Source: Lysinibacillus sphaericus (GTDB lineage: Bacteria; Bacillota; Bacilli; Bacillales_A; Planococcaceae). From it: DNA of 64,000 bases. Below the pieces are notes generated by a model. It searched no databases. It was not told the DNA's origin and saw only the letters and a list, made by a program, of their open reading frames with translations. Where the stretch lies: positions 1,186,001 to 1,250,000 of the forward strand of contig NZ_CP019980.1 of NCBI RefSeq assembly GCF_002982115.1, read 5' to 3'. Positions 15,940 through 25,592 of the stretch are shown here, piece after piece. Within the stretch, counting starts at the first letter, position 1. Each line of letters opens with the position of its first letter. Made by a program: the position numbers and the translations under genes.

Positions 15940-17787
15940 ATGTGCGGATTTATTGGCTATATTAATGGAACAAATGTGATTGATCATCACCAAACAATTG
16001 AAAATATGATGAATACAATTATTCACCGTGGGCCAGATAGTGGTGGTATTCATAGTGACGATAAAGTAACGTTAGGTTTCCGTCGTTTAAGCATTATTGA
16101 CTTATCAGACGTGGCAAATCAACCTCTTTATAGCCCAGATGGCAACATTGTGCTTGTTTTCAATGGGGAGATATATAATTTCCAAGAGTTGCGTAAGGAC
16201 CTACAAGAAAAGGGTCATACATTTAAAACGAAATCGGATAGTGAAGTGTTAATTTTCGGCTATCTGCAGTATGGTGTAGAATTTGTCAAACAGCTTCGCG
16301 GTATGTTCGCATTCTGTATTTGGGACAAAAAGAATGATTTACAATTTATCGCGCGTGATGGCTTTGGTATTAAGCCTTTGTACTACACTGAAAACACAAC
16401 GGATGGAACATTTATTTTTGGGTCAGAAATTAAATCTTTCTTGCCTCATCCAGCATTCATTAAAGAATTAAACAAAAATGCATTACGTCCTTATTTAACG
16501 TTCCAATATTCTTCAATGGACGAAACATTCTTTAAAGGTGTATTTAAATTACCACCAGCGCACTATATGGTCATTAAAAATGGACAAAAACAAATTGTCC
16601 AATATTGGGATAAAAAATTCCATGCGAAAGAAGCGCCGATTGAAAAATATGTGGAAGATATTCGTTCAACAGTAAAAGAGTCAGTAGATGCCCACCAAAT
16701 TAGTGATGTAAAGGTTGGTTCTTTCCTGTCTGGCGGTATTGATTCTAGTTATATTACATCATTGCTACGTCCTGATAAATCATTCTCTGTTGGTTTTTCT
16801 GACTATGAAGATATGTTCAATGAGACAAACTTAGCAAAGGATTTATCGGATACATTAAATATTCAAAACGAGCGTAAATATATTACAGCGGATGAGTGTT
16901 TTGAAGCTTTGCCGAAAATTCAATGGCATATGGATGAGCCGCAGTCGAACCCATCTTCTGTACCGCTTTACTTCCTATCGGAGCTAGCGGCGAAGGATGT
17001 AACAGTAGTACTTTCTGGTGAAGGTGCGGATGAGATTTTTGGAGGCTATTCGTGGTACCAAAACTCTGGTCGAATGAAAAAATACGAGAAAGTACCATTT
17101 GGTCTACGTAAAGCATTACGAGGTATAGCAGAAGCATTACCTAAAAACCAATATACGCATTTCTTAGTAAAAGGCGGGCAAACGGTAGAGGAACGCTTTA
17201 TTGGTGAAGCGGTTGTATGGGATGAAGATGACGCATTAAATGTCTTAAAACCAGCATACAAAAACGGACCATCTGTTCAAACAATTACGAAACGTATTTA
17301 TGATGAAGTACCTGGTGATGATGATGTTACGAAAATGCAGTATTTAGATTTGAATTTATGGATGCCTGGAGATATTTTGTTAAAGGCAGATAAAATGAGT
17401 ATGGCGCACTCTATCGAATTACGTGTACCATTTTTAGACAAAGAAGTAATGGAGCTAGCTAAAAATATTCCATCAAGATATCGTGTCAATGATATTGATA
17501 CGAAATATGTCCTTCGTCAAGCGGCACATCAGGAATTACCAGAAGAGTGGGCAAAGCGTCCGAAGCTTGGCTTCCCAGTGCCAATTCGCCACTGGTTGCG
17601 TGAAGAAAAGTACTACAATATGGTGAAGGACATGTTTACAACTGACTTTGCCAACGAATTTTTCGATACGAAGCAACTAGTTGGTTATTTAGATGAACAT
17701 TATGAAGGCAAAGCTAATCGTGGTCGCTATATTTGGACAGCGTATGTGTTCTTAGTATGGTATAAACAATTCTTTGTTGATATGTAA
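15940..17787 (+). CDS. asnB: Asparagine synthetase (glutamine-hydrolysing)
   Basis: This 615-residue two-domain enzyme makes asparagine from aspartate, ATP and glutamine. The N-terminal nucleophile is Cys2 (MCGFIGY), and the glutaminase domain has RGPDSGG and the FNGEIYN block. The synthetase domain has the PP-loop pyrophosphate motif SFLSGGIDSS near residues 260-270 and the SGEGADEIFGGY block. Nothing is truncated. The ATG follows GAGGTGA. It is transcribed away from ytfP, and a terminator follows. Bacillus species often hold several asn genes, so the exact paralogue name is not certain. Confidence 0.93.
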   Translation: MCGFIGYINGTNVIDHHQTIENMMNTIIHRGPDSGGIHSDDKVTLGFRRLSIIDLSDVANQPLYSPDGNIVLVFNGEIYNFQELRKDLQEKGHTFKTKSDSEVLIFGYLQYGVEFVKQLRGMFAFCIWDKKNDLQFIARDGFGIKPLYYTENTTDGTFIFGSEIKSFLPHPAFIKELNKNALRPYLTFQYSSMDETFFKGVFKLPPAHYMVIKNGQKQIVQYWDKKFHAKEAPIEKYVEDIRSTVKESVDAHQISDVKVGSFLSGGIDSSYITSLLRPDKSFSVGFSDYEDMFNETNLAKDLSDTLNIQNERKYITADECFEALPKIQWHMDEPQSNPSSVPLYFLSELAAKDVTVVLSGEGADEIFGGYSWYQNSGRMKKYEKVPFGLRKALRGIAEALPKNQYTHFLVKGGQTVEERFIGEAVVWDEDDALNVLKPAYKNGPSVQTITKRIYDEVPGDDDVTKMQYLDLNLWMPGDILLKADKMSMAHSIELRVPFLDKEVMELAKNIPSRYRVNDIDTKYVLRQAAHQELPEEWAKRPKLGFPVPIRHWLREEKYYNMVKDMFTTDFANEFFDTKQLVGYLDEHYEGKANRGRYIWTAYVFLVWYKQFFVDM

Positions 17788-17794
17788 CACAGAA

Positions 17795-17841
17795 GTAGCA
17801 GTTCAAAGAATCTAGTAGATTTTTTGAACCGCTATTTTTTT
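17795..17841 (+). terminator. Terminator after asnB
   Basis: An imperfect stem (AGCAGTTCAAAGAATC pairing with GATTTTTTGAACCGCT) with a 5-nt loop is followed by a T-rich run. Confidence 0.75.
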
Positions 17842-18042
17842 GGAAATATACTAGACAATGAATATCAATTTGTTCTAATATACGGAGAATTGAGGATTTC
17901 AAAAACTTTTCAGTGTTTTTTACATCTGTTCTCTTGTAAATATGTTAAGATAACAGTTGGTTTACTTGTTTTAATGTTTGAAAAGTGATGCTGTTACATC
18001 ACTTATAAAAAGCTTGATTTTACTAATGAATGGATGGATACG

Positions 18043-19656
18043 ATGTCCAATTTAATGAAAGGTACTGCGATATTAACATTAGGGATGTTTTTATCTAAGG
18101 TGCTTGGATTAATTTATATTTTTCCCTTTTATGCGATTGTTGGGCAGGAAAATATTGCGCTGTATCAATATGCATATATTCCTTACTCAATCATGCTCGC
18201 AATAGCCATTTCAGGTGCACCGATTGCTGTATCGAAATTTGTTTCTAAATATAATGCATTAGGAGACTATCAATCAGGACGCAAGCTGATGAAGTCGGGC
18301 ATCCTTATTATGATGATAACGGGTATAGTGTCCTTTGCTGCTCTTTTTATATTGGCAACACCGATTGGTGAACTTGTTATTAAAAGCGATGAACAGAAAT
18401 TTACTGTCGAGCAAATTGCTTCTGTAATTCGTTGGGTAAGCTTTGCGCTTATTGTTGTCCCATTTATGAGTTTATGGCGTGGCTTTTTTCAAGGCTATGA
18501 CAAAATGGAACCAACAGCAGTTTCGCAGTTGGTGGAACAAATTGTCCGAATTGTTGTTTTATTAGGTGGTTCTTTCTTAGTGGTTGTTGTTTTTAAGGGT
18601 AAACCTGAAACAGCAGTGTCCTTTGCGGTATTTGCAGCATTTATCGGGGCAATTGGTGGTTTAATGGTGCTCTATTACTACTGGAAAAAATATCAACCAG
18701 AATTTAATTTATTACGTAGTCAAAGTATTACGTCTACCCAGCTACCAATGTCGGATATTTATAAAGAAGTGATAACGTATTCCATTCCGATGGTATTTGT
18801 AGGGGTGGCTAATCCATTATTTCAATTAGTGGATATGTTAACATTTAATGGCGCTATGAGTTCCATTGGTTTAGCCAAAGTAACAGATGAATATTTATCG
18901 ATGATTAACTTTACAACACATAAAGTAGTCATTATTCCAGTTATGTTAGCAACAAGTTTTTCAATGGCGTTAGTACCAACGATAACAAAATATTTTACAC
19001 AAGGTGAGTATTTATCGTTACGTCATGCGATGGATAAAACGTATCAAATTTTAATTTTCATTACATTACCAGCAGTTGTGGGCATTTCATTATTAGCGAA
19101 TGAAATTTACTTTATGCTTTACTCTGAAAGCGAAATGGGTGCAACGATTTTAGCTCATTATGCACCAGTGGCAATTTTATTTGCGTTGTTCCAAGTTACT
19201 GCCGCGCTGCTACAAGGTATTGACTTCCAAAAGTGGATTGTCTTCAGTCTACTATCAGGTATTTTAGTAAAGCTAGCCCTTAACATAACGTTTATTCGTT
19301 GGCTAGAAGCGGACGGAGCTATTTTAGCAACAGCGATTGGTTATAGTGTATCAATTATTATTAATTTGCTAGTGCTTCGAAAAACGCTTAATTATAAATC
19401 AGAAATGGTTATACGTCGTGTTATGCTTATTTCACTTTTAACAGCTGCAATGGCTGTCAGCGTTTTAATCGTTCACAAGCTATTAGAACTTGTAATGGGT
19501 CCAGTGGATGGTAAATTCTCGGCGCTTGTCTATTCTGTTATTTGTGCAGCAGTGGGTGCTGCTGTTTATGGCTATTTGTCGTTACGCTTAGGTTTAGCAC
19601 AAAAACTACTTGGTGAGCGCATAACACGAATTACAAGTAAATTAGGGTTTAAATAG
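18043..19656 (+). CDS. ytgP: MurJ/YtgP-type lipid II flippase, MATE/MVF polysaccharide-export family
   Basis: This protein of about 537 residues has some fourteen hydrophobic segments and the start pattern MSNLMKGTAILTLG, as in YtgP/SpoVB proteins. In Bacillus subtilis YtgP is the MurJ homologue that can flip lipid II for peptidoglycan synthesis. Internal motifs include WRGFFQGYDKMEPTAVSQLVEQIVRI near residues 145-170, a hallmark of the group. The start is uncertain: ATG 18043 fits homologues better, ATG 18034 is in frame, and neither has a strong SD. The rsuA-type gene follows after 8 bp, so they are co-transcribed. Confidence 0.88.
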   Translation: MSNLMKGTAILTLGMFLSKVLGLIYIFPFYAIVGQENIALYQYAYIPYSIMLAIAISGAPIAVSKFVSKYNALGDYQSGRKLMKSGILIMMITGIVSFAALFILATPIGELVIKSDEQKFTVEQIASVIRWVSFALIVVPFMSLWRGFFQGYDKMEPTAVSQLVEQIVRIVVLLGGSFLVVVVFKGKPETAVSFAVFAAFIGAIGGLMVLYYYWKKYQPEFNLLRSQSITSTQLPMSDIYKEVITYSIPMVFVGVANPLFQLVDMLTFNGAMSSIGLAKVTDEYLSMINFTTHKVVIIPVMLATSFSMALVPTITKYFTQGEYLSLRHAMDKTYQILIFITLPAVVGISLLANEIYFMLYSESEMGATILAHYAPVAILFALFQVTAALLQGIDFQKWIVFSLLSGILVKLALNITFIRWLEADGAILATAIGYSVSIIINLLVLRKTLNYKSEMVIRRVMLISLLTAAMAVSVLIVHKLLELVMGPVDGKFSALVYSVICAAVGAAVYGYLSLRLGLAQKLLGERITRITSKLGFK

Positions 19657-19664
19657 GAGGAACA

Positions 19665-20378
19665 ATGCGTTTAGATAAATTATTAGCCAATATGGGCTAT
19701 GGCTCACGAAAGGAAGTTAAGCAACTCCTAAAACAAAAGGCCGTTTCTGTTGATGGCACGTATGTAAAAGATGCGGCAATGCATGTTGATCCAGAACAGC
19801 AAAGTGTTGTCGTATTCGGTGAACGTGTTGTATATACAGAGTTTGTGTATTACATGATGAATAAGCCACCAGGTGTTATTTCTGCCACAGAAGATTTACG
19901 AGATGAAACTGTCATTGACTTATTAGACCCACTACATCAACATTTTCAACCATTCCCAGTCGGTCGTTTAGATAAAGATACAGAGGGCTTGTTACTATTA
20001 ACGAATGATGGTGTTTTGGCCCATAACTTACTTTCTCCAAAGAAGCATGTACCTAAGGTGTACTATGCTAAAATAGAGGGGATTGTTACGCAAGATGATG
20101 GAGAACAATTTGCGCGTGGTGTCGAACTAGATGATGGCTACGTAACAAAGCCAGGCAAGCTTGTTATTCTGAAATCTGCTCCGCAATCAGAAATTGAATT
20201 GACGATTCAAGAAGGTAAATTCCATCAGGTAAAACGGATGTTTGAAGCAGTAGGTAAACGTGTCATCTACTTAAAACGCCTTTCTATGGGGAGCTTACAA
20301 CTTGATGAAAGCTTAGCATTAGGTGAATATCGCGAGTTAACGCCAGAAGAATTAGCAGGCTTACAAAATAGAGAGTAA
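19665..20378 (+). CDS. RsuA-family pseudouridine synthase
   Basis: This 237-residue enzyme isomerises uridine to pseudouridine in ribosomal RNA, most likely 16S. It has an N-terminal S4 RNA-binding domain (residues 1-60, MRLDKLLANMGYGSRKEVKQLL) and the catalytic block GRLDKDTEGLLLLTNDG, in which the Asp of GRLD is the catalytic residue. The EGKFHQVKRMF motif is also present. An AGGAGG lies 6 bp before the ATG and 8 bp separate it from ytgP. The pairing with ytgP is conserved in Bacillus. Confidence 0.9.
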   Translation: MRLDKLLANMGYGSRKEVKQLLKQKAVSVDGTYVKDAAMHVDPEQQSVVVFGERVVYTEFVYYMMNKPPGVISATEDLRDETVIDLLDPLHQHFQPFPVGRLDKDTEGLLLLTNDGVLAHNLLSPKKHVPKVYYAKIEGIVTQDDGEQFARGVELDDGYVTKPGKLVILKSAPQSEIELTIQEGKFHQVKRMFEAVGKRVIYLKRLSMGSLQLDESLALGEYRELTPEELAGLQNRE

Positions 20379-20380
20379 AG

Positions 20381-20424
20381 AAAATCCTCGATGCTATACT
20401 TTTAGTATCGAGGATTTTTTTTAT
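20381..20424 (+). terminator. Terminator after the pseudouridine synthase gene
   Basis: AATCCTCGAT...ATCGAGGATT form the outer stem, extended by GCTA/TAGT, with a run of eight T after it. Confidence 0.88.
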
Positions 20425-20546
20425 ACATGTTTGTCCCATTAACTGTATAATATGATATATCAATAAAATAACGTGGGAGAGGCTTGACGTACCGGAAATA
20501 TTTTTTGTTCAAAAAAAGATAGTGAAGATGAGTAGAGGACATGTTA

Positions 20547-22067
20547 ATGAAAAAACTACGGATTAAATTATTAATATCTTTAATTGCCTTTGCATTAATA
20601 CTTGTTGCTGTAATTTCTTATGTCAACAGACAAATTCTTGTGACAAATATTGAAACACAAGAAGCTCGTAATCGAACATTAATTGAAAATCATATTCTTG
20701 CAGATATGCAAACTGTAGATAATGCGCACTTTTATTTTGATAAAAACATTTCGGATCAGATGGAAAAAGAGTTAAGAGCATTAGCTACTTATTATAAGCA
20801 AAATCCAAAAATAGACACTTGGAACTTACAACAAATGAAAAGTCAACATGGTATGGATATATACATATTGGATCAAACAAATACGGTAATTTATACTACA
20901 TTTCCAAAAGATTTAGGTCTAAATTTTTCGCTTTGCTGTAAAAATTTTTCGGCATTATTGGATGAACGTAGAGAGAGTGGGCAATTATTTACAGATGGGA
21001 TAGATATTTCGACCACTACTGGTGAGTACCGTAAATTTAGTTATTTAGCAACGCCTGATAAAAAATACTTATTAGAGCTCGGTTTGGAATTAAATGAAGT
21101 CCCTGTCTTTCAAACATTTAACTTTGGAAAAACCGCTGCGTATTTAGTTGAAAAATATAATGACTTACTGGATGTTCGAACGATTAGTGCAAACGGTGTT
21201 TTTTTCTCGGACACCGAATCCACTCGGGTAACTGTGAAAAATCAAACAAAAAAATTCCAGGATCATTTTAAGACTGCACTACAAACGATGAAGCCTGCTG
21301 AATATCAGCAAATATTAGACGATGGCTACATCGAAACCTATCGTTTTTTACCGTATGAAGCAGAGACGGTGCGTGGTGCCTCAACAAAACGGGTAGTCTA
21401 TGTCAAATATGGCAATCGTACAGAGTTAACTGCACTTGCCAATAACACAAAACAGTTTTGGTATGTTTTAATGATTGCATTAGTAACAGCGTTAATTATG
21501 TTAGTTGTTATTAATAGGCTATTTTCTAAAACGATACATCTTGCAACCTATGATCCACTAACAAATGTATATAATCGTGCAACATATATTAGCAAAATGG
21601 ATAAATTATTGAAAAAAAGAAAAGCCAATACGCCTGGTTTATTATTAATAGATTTAGATAACTTTAAGCAAGTAAATGATCGATTTGGACATGCTGAAGG
21701 AGATAGGATTCTTATTGAAACAGCTAAAATTTTAAAAGACGTCGTAAGAACAGAAGGTTTCGTTGTAAGATTTGGTGGAGATGAATTTGCAATTGTCCTA
21801 TATGATACGAACAATGAACATATGGTACAAGTAGCAAGTGCGATTTTGGAGAAAATCCGTAGATTAAAAAATGTAGAGAATCATAAATGGTCGGTTATTT
21901 CTGTTAGTATGGGTGGCGTAATTTGTGAAAAGTCAAATGAATCCGAGTTAAGTTTATTTGAACGAGCAGATAAGGCTTTATATCAGTCGAAAAAAGCAGG
22001 TAAGGACCAATATTCTAGTTATCATGAAGTAGCTTCAACAGAAGAAAAATACAATCAATCAACGTAG
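20547..22067 (+). CDS. Membrane diguanylate cyclase (GGDEF protein)
   Basis: This 506-residue protein should synthesise cyclic di-GMP at the membrane. It has a membrane segment at about residues 6-28, a large extracellular sensor region at about 29-305 (Cache-like by layout), a second membrane segment at about 307-327, and a GGDEF domain from about 338. The active-site signature RFGGDEFAI is intact near residues 408-414. The usual inhibitory RxxD site is not: the equivalent is RTEG. ATG 20547 is preferred to ATG 20541 because AGAGG is then at normal spacing. No EAL domain is present. Confidence 0.88.
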   Translation: MKKLRIKLLISLIAFALILVAVISYVNRQILVTNIETQEARNRTLIENHILADMQTVDNAHFYFDKNISDQMEKELRALATYYKQNPKIDTWNLQQMKSQHGMDIYILDQTNTVIYTTFPKDLGLNFSLCCKNFSALLDERRESGQLFTDGIDISTTTGEYRKFSYLATPDKKYLLELGLELNEVPVFQTFNFGKTAAYLVEKYNDLLDVRTISANGVFFSDTESTRVTVKNQTKKFQDHFKTALQTMKPAEYQQILDDGYIETYRFLPYEAETVRGASTKRVVYVKYGNRTELTALANNTKQFWYVLMIALVTALIMLVVINRLFSKTIHLATYDPLTNVYNRATYISKMDKLLKKRKANTPGLLLIDLDNFKQVNDRFGHAEGDRILIETAKILKDVVRTEGFVVRFGGDEFAIVLYDTNNEHMVQVASAILEKIRRLKNVENHKWSVISVSMGGVICEKSNESELSLFERADKALYQSKKAGKDQYSSYHEVASTEEKYNQST

Positions 22068-22087
22068 TTTTACAACGGTTATAAGTA

Positions 22088-22129
22088 AAAGCACGAGTCC
22101 AGTAGGCAGCCTACTTGTCTCGTGCTTCT
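22088..22129. terminator. Bidirectional terminator between GGDEF and MFS genes
   Basis: AAGCACGAG and CTCGTGCTT pair around an inner GTAGGC/GCCTAC hairpin, with A-rich and T-rich flanks on both sides. Confidence 0.8.
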
Positions 22130-23293
22130 TTATTGTGTTTTGGGTCGATAAAATAGGGAACTACATAAAACAAGGGCAGCAATGACGATAAACATTGTAT
22201 CAATATAATGTGTTAACAGCCAGCCACCTATAATAGGACCAATAAAACCGCCTAAATTTTTAAATTGTGCCGCACCTAAATATGTAGCTTTTTGGGTCTC
22301 TGGCGCAATTTCATCAATCATGACATTCATTGTTGGGAAAGTAAATATTTCACCAATTGTAAAAAGAACCATTGCACAAATAAACAACGGATAGTTTGTA
22401 GATACGCCAAATAATGTGAGCCCAACAGCAAAGAATAAAATACCGATAAGCAGTATTGTTGTAGATGTGAAGCGCTCTGAAAAAATACTAATCGGTAATT
22501 GCAGTAAAAGTACAACCGCAGCATTTAACGAAATCAGTAGCGAATAGAGCTTGGCTCCATCTTCAATTTTGAGCTCAATAAGCTGAGGAAGTGTTGAGTC
22601 GAATTGCGAGTAGCCAATATTTATTAAGATTGCGCCGAAAATAAAGCTTAGCAGTACACGGTTTGTTAAAAGAATTGTAAAGGTTTGTAGCACTTTTGTA
22701 TGAACCATCGCCTTTTGCTGTTGCATTTTGTAACGATTCAACACGAAAAATAAAAATATGGCATAAACAATGTACATAGCGCCTGTCAACATAAACGGTA
22801 CGCTAGGACTAGATAATGTCGCGATATATACACCAATAAGTGGTCCTATGACTGCGGCAATATTAATGGCTGTGTAACGCAATGAAAACAATCGTTTTCG
22901 TTTATCAGCAGGAGTAAAGTCAATCATTAAAGCCTGTGTAGAAGGTTCAAAGAAGGAGCGACATAACCCGTTCAATGCATTTAGAATGACGAAAAACCAA
23001 ATTGTATGCGCTGTTGCAAAACCAAAGAACACAATACTCCATACGAGGATCGTAAGTAAAATAATACTTTTTCGACCAAAGCGATCTGTTAAGTAACCGC
23101 CGAAAAATCCACCTACTGTAGAAATAAGTGGCGCGATACCAATGGTTAATCCTATTTGTAAAGGGGAGGCATCAATTTCGTTATGTAAATAGATAGCTAA
23201 AAAAGGCATTGCCATAAAGCTTGCAACGCGTGTGAAAATCGTTCCACCTAAAATAATCCAAACAAGTGGATGAAACATTTTGGGAAGTTTCAT
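22130..23293 (-). CDS. MFS transporter, DHA1-type
   Basis: This 387-residue protein has twelve hydrophobic segments. The loop after segment two carries GGYLTDRFGRKSIIL, the major-facilitator motif A, and LNGLCRSFFEPSTQALMIDFTP contains the proline-rich region seen in DHA1 drug and metabolite exporters. SD and ATG are normal. It stands alone between two terminator-like regions; the small DeoR-type gene upstream is on the same strand and could regulate it. Substrate unknown. Confidence 0.85.
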   Translation of the reverse strand: MKLPKMFHPLVWIILGGTIFTRVASFMAMPFLAIYLHNEIDASPLQIGLTIGIAPLISTVGGFFGGYLTDRFGRKSIILLTILVWSIVFFGFATAHTIWFFVILNALNGLCRSFFEPSTQALMIDFTPADKRKRLFSLRYTAINIAAVIGPLIGVYIATLSSPSVPFMLTGAMYIVYAIFLFFVLNRYKMQQQKAMVHTKVLQTFTILLTNRVLLSFIFGAILINIGYSQFDSTLPQLIELKIEDGAKLYSLLISLNAAVVLLLQLPISIFSERFTSTTILLIGILFFAVGLTLFGVSTNYPLFICAMVLFTIGEIFTFPTMNVMIDEIAPETQKATYLGAAQFKNLGGFIGPIIGGWLLTHYIDTMFIVIAALVLCSSLFYRPKTQ

Positions 23294-23433
23294 AGAATTA
23301 TCCTCCTCTCAACATGTAGAATGTTTCGAGTGTAACGGATAATAAAGTGCTTTGTAAATAGAAAAAAAGAATGACCCCGACGAAAGGTCATTCTTTTTCC
23401 ATACAAAAATGCTTTACGCAAAGTGCGCAAAAA

Positions 23434-23655
23434 CTAAGACGTCAATTTTACTTTTTTACTCGTCGTTGTCCATTTGCCTCGACTTGGACTCATCACCAAA
23501 TCGTTAAAGGCTAACACGTTCAAATCTCTTTGAACGGTGCGAGGAGTGATGCTAAACTCTTCGACTAAATCCTGTGTAGACACGGTTCCTTTGTCTAAAA
23601 TAAACATGTACATATCTTTAATACGATTAAGCATTCGATCAGTAGTTGGTTTCAT
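23434..23655 (-). CDS. ytzE: Small DeoR-type helix-turn-helix regulator
   Basis: This 73-residue protein consists almost only of a DeoR-type winged helix (VSTQDLVEEFSITPRTVQRDLNVLAFNDLV, residues 25-55) with no sugar-sensing domain. Small stand-alone DeoR domains of this length occur in Bacillus as YtzE, at a similar chromosomal place. The targets are unknown; the MFS gene 140 bp downstream is one candidate. Confidence 0.75.
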   Translation of the reverse strand: MKPTTDRMLNRIKDMYMFILDKGTVSTQDLVEEFSITPRTVQRDLNVLAFNDLVMSPSRGKWTTTSKKVKLTS

Positions 23656-24013
23656 AAATGAACCACTCCTTCATCTTAATTCACTTGGCAAAGACTAGCG
23701 GACGACAATATGTGCGGAGTGCACTGAGGCTATTAAGTAGCTGCCTTAGACATCCCCTTTTCTAATTTTATGTTCAGAACAAATAATTCTGATAACTCTA
23801 TTATATAGAATAATGATGTGATTTTCTAGTGAATGGCGTGGAAATTTACAATTAATTCATAAAGTTTGCGCTGTATTTTGTGGAGATTAGTGAAAAAGAT
23901 GCTATATGTGGTAGTGTAAAGGAAAGATAAGAAAATGATAGTTAGAAAGATGATTGAATTTTTTTTAGTAAAGAGTAGAATAATCTTATTATAAAATGGA
24001 GGAGGTACATAGG
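23656..24013. other. Intergenic region between ytzE and pepV
   Basis: The flanking genes diverge. Apart from the pepV promoter near 23954-23981 I see no gene or strong structure in this 358-bp AT-rich stretch. Confidence 0.5.
23954..23981 (+). promoter_or_regulatory. Probable sigma-A promoter of pepV
   Basis: TTGAAT and TAGAAT are separated by 16 bp and end about 32 bp before the pepV ATG. Confidence 0.45.
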
Positions 24014-25417
24014 ATGGATTGGTTACAGGTTGCAAAAGAAAGACAAGATGAATTAATTCAAGAGTTGCAAGAGCTTGTGCAAATTAATAGTGTACTGGAT
24101 GAAAAAACAATAACTGCGGATGTGCCTTTTGGTGAAGGACCGTTAAAGGCATTGGAATGGTTGTTAGCGAAAGGGAAAGCACAAGGGTTACAAACAAAAA
24201 ATGTTGATAATTATGCTGGACATATTGAAATGGGCCAAGGTGAAGAGTTACTGGGTATTTTATGTCACGTAGATGTTGTCCCTGTAGGTGATGAATCAAA
24301 CTGGACGTACCCACCTTTTAGCGGCACGATTGCAGATGGAAAATTATTTGCGCGCGGTGCTATTGACGATAAGGGCCCAACAGTTGCTGCATGGATGGCA
24401 ATGAAACTTGTAAAAGATGCAGGTATTCAATTAAACAAACGTGTGCGTATGATTATCGGAACAGATGAAGAAACAGGCTTCCGCTGTGTCGACCACTATT
24501 TTAAAAACGAGGAAATGCCCACAATCGGTTTCGCTCCTGATGCGGATTTCCCACTGATTAATGCCGAAAAAGGCATTGCTGCGCTTGTGTTGTCCCAAAA
24601 GCAGATTGGGGATGCAACGAAAGAACAGCTACTACTATTTAATGCTGGAAAGCGTTCAAATATGGTACCTGATTTTGCGAAAGCGACAGTTCAATTCGTA
24701 TCTTCACCGTTCGAACAGAATTTTCAAACATTTTTAAGTAAAAATCAGCTAGAAGGCTCTTTATTAATGGAGGGTTCTCACTATATAATAACTATCAAAG
24801 GAAAAGCAGCCCATGCAATGGAACCTGAAAAAGGTGTCAATGCAGCTGTTTACCTTGCAGCATTTTTACAACAAGAGTTAACGACTGAAGGAAGTAAGCA
24901 ATTTGTCGATTTTATCGTTGATGTATTCCATCAGGATCATTATGGTCATGCACTAGCATTACAATATGAAGATGACATGTCCGGACAAACAACATTAAAT
25001 CCTGGTATTGTAACGTATGATGCAACGCAAGGTGGCAACATTGTTATTAGTTTCCGCTACTCTGTAACGTATCCATTTGATGACAAAATAACAGAAGCGC
25101 AACGATTAGCTGCAGACAAAGGATTTTCACTTGATATTCAAGAAAACTCAAAACCTCATTATGTCAGTGAGGATGATCCGTTAATCCAAACGTTAGCTGG
25201 TGTTTATCGCCGACAAACGGGCGATAACGAAACACCTTTACTTTCAACAGGCGGTGGAACGTATGCACGCGTCTTGAAAAAAGGTGTGGCATTCGGCATG
25301 CTTTTCCCTGGTGATCCAGATGTCATGCATCGTGCGGATGAATATGTAATTGTTGATAAATTAGTACAAGCTGCTGCTATTTATGCAGAAGCCATTGCAG
25401 AACTGGCTGGGAAGTAA
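24014..25417 (+). CDS. pepV: Dipeptidase PepV, M20 metallopeptidase family
   Basis: This 467-residue cytoplasmic dipeptidase cleaves dipeptides using two zinc ions. Metal and catalytic motifs are CHVDVVPVGD (His and catalytic Asp), RGAIDDKGPT (bridging Asp), GTDEETGFRC (catalytic Glu-Glu) and MHRADEYV (C-terminal His). A lid domain (about residues 190-340) is present, as expected for PepV. ATG 24014 follows GGAGG by 8 bp; an in-frame ATG at 23996 precedes the SD and is rejected. Bacillus subtilis has the homologue ytjP in the same context. Confidence 0.92.
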   Translation: MDWLQVAKERQDELIQELQELVQINSVLDEKTITADVPFGEGPLKALEWLLAKGKAQGLQTKNVDNYAGHIEMGQGEELLGILCHVDVVPVGDESNWTYPPFSGTIADGKLFARGAIDDKGPTVAAWMAMKLVKDAGIQLNKRVRMIIGTDEETGFRCVDHYFKNEEMPTIGFAPDADFPLINAEKGIAALVLSQKQIGDATKEQLLLFNAGKRSNMVPDFAKATVQFVSSPFEQNFQTFLSKNQLEGSLLMEGSHYIITIKGKAAHAMEPEKGVNAAVYLAAFLQQELTTEGSKQFVDFIVDVFHQDHYGHALALQYEDDMSGQTTLNPGIVTYDATQGGNIVISFRYSVTYPFDDKITEAQRLAADKGFSLDIQENSKPHYVSEDDPLIQTLAGVYRRQTGDNETPLLSTGGGTYARVLKKGVAFGMLFPGDPDVMHRADEYVIVDKLVQAAAIYAEAIAELAGK

Positions 25418-25592
25418 GTGTCATTAAGAGCGTAATGTTTTCTTGCCAAAGAGATCACGAAGCTTCACACGCCAAGCACTTCACTGAAAAATCTACTTTG
25501 ATTTACTGCATCTGGTCTTACTTGATCGTCTAGTGGGAATCATTGTACTTAAAAATGTGAAAATAACTTAAAAATGAAAAGGATGTATAAAC

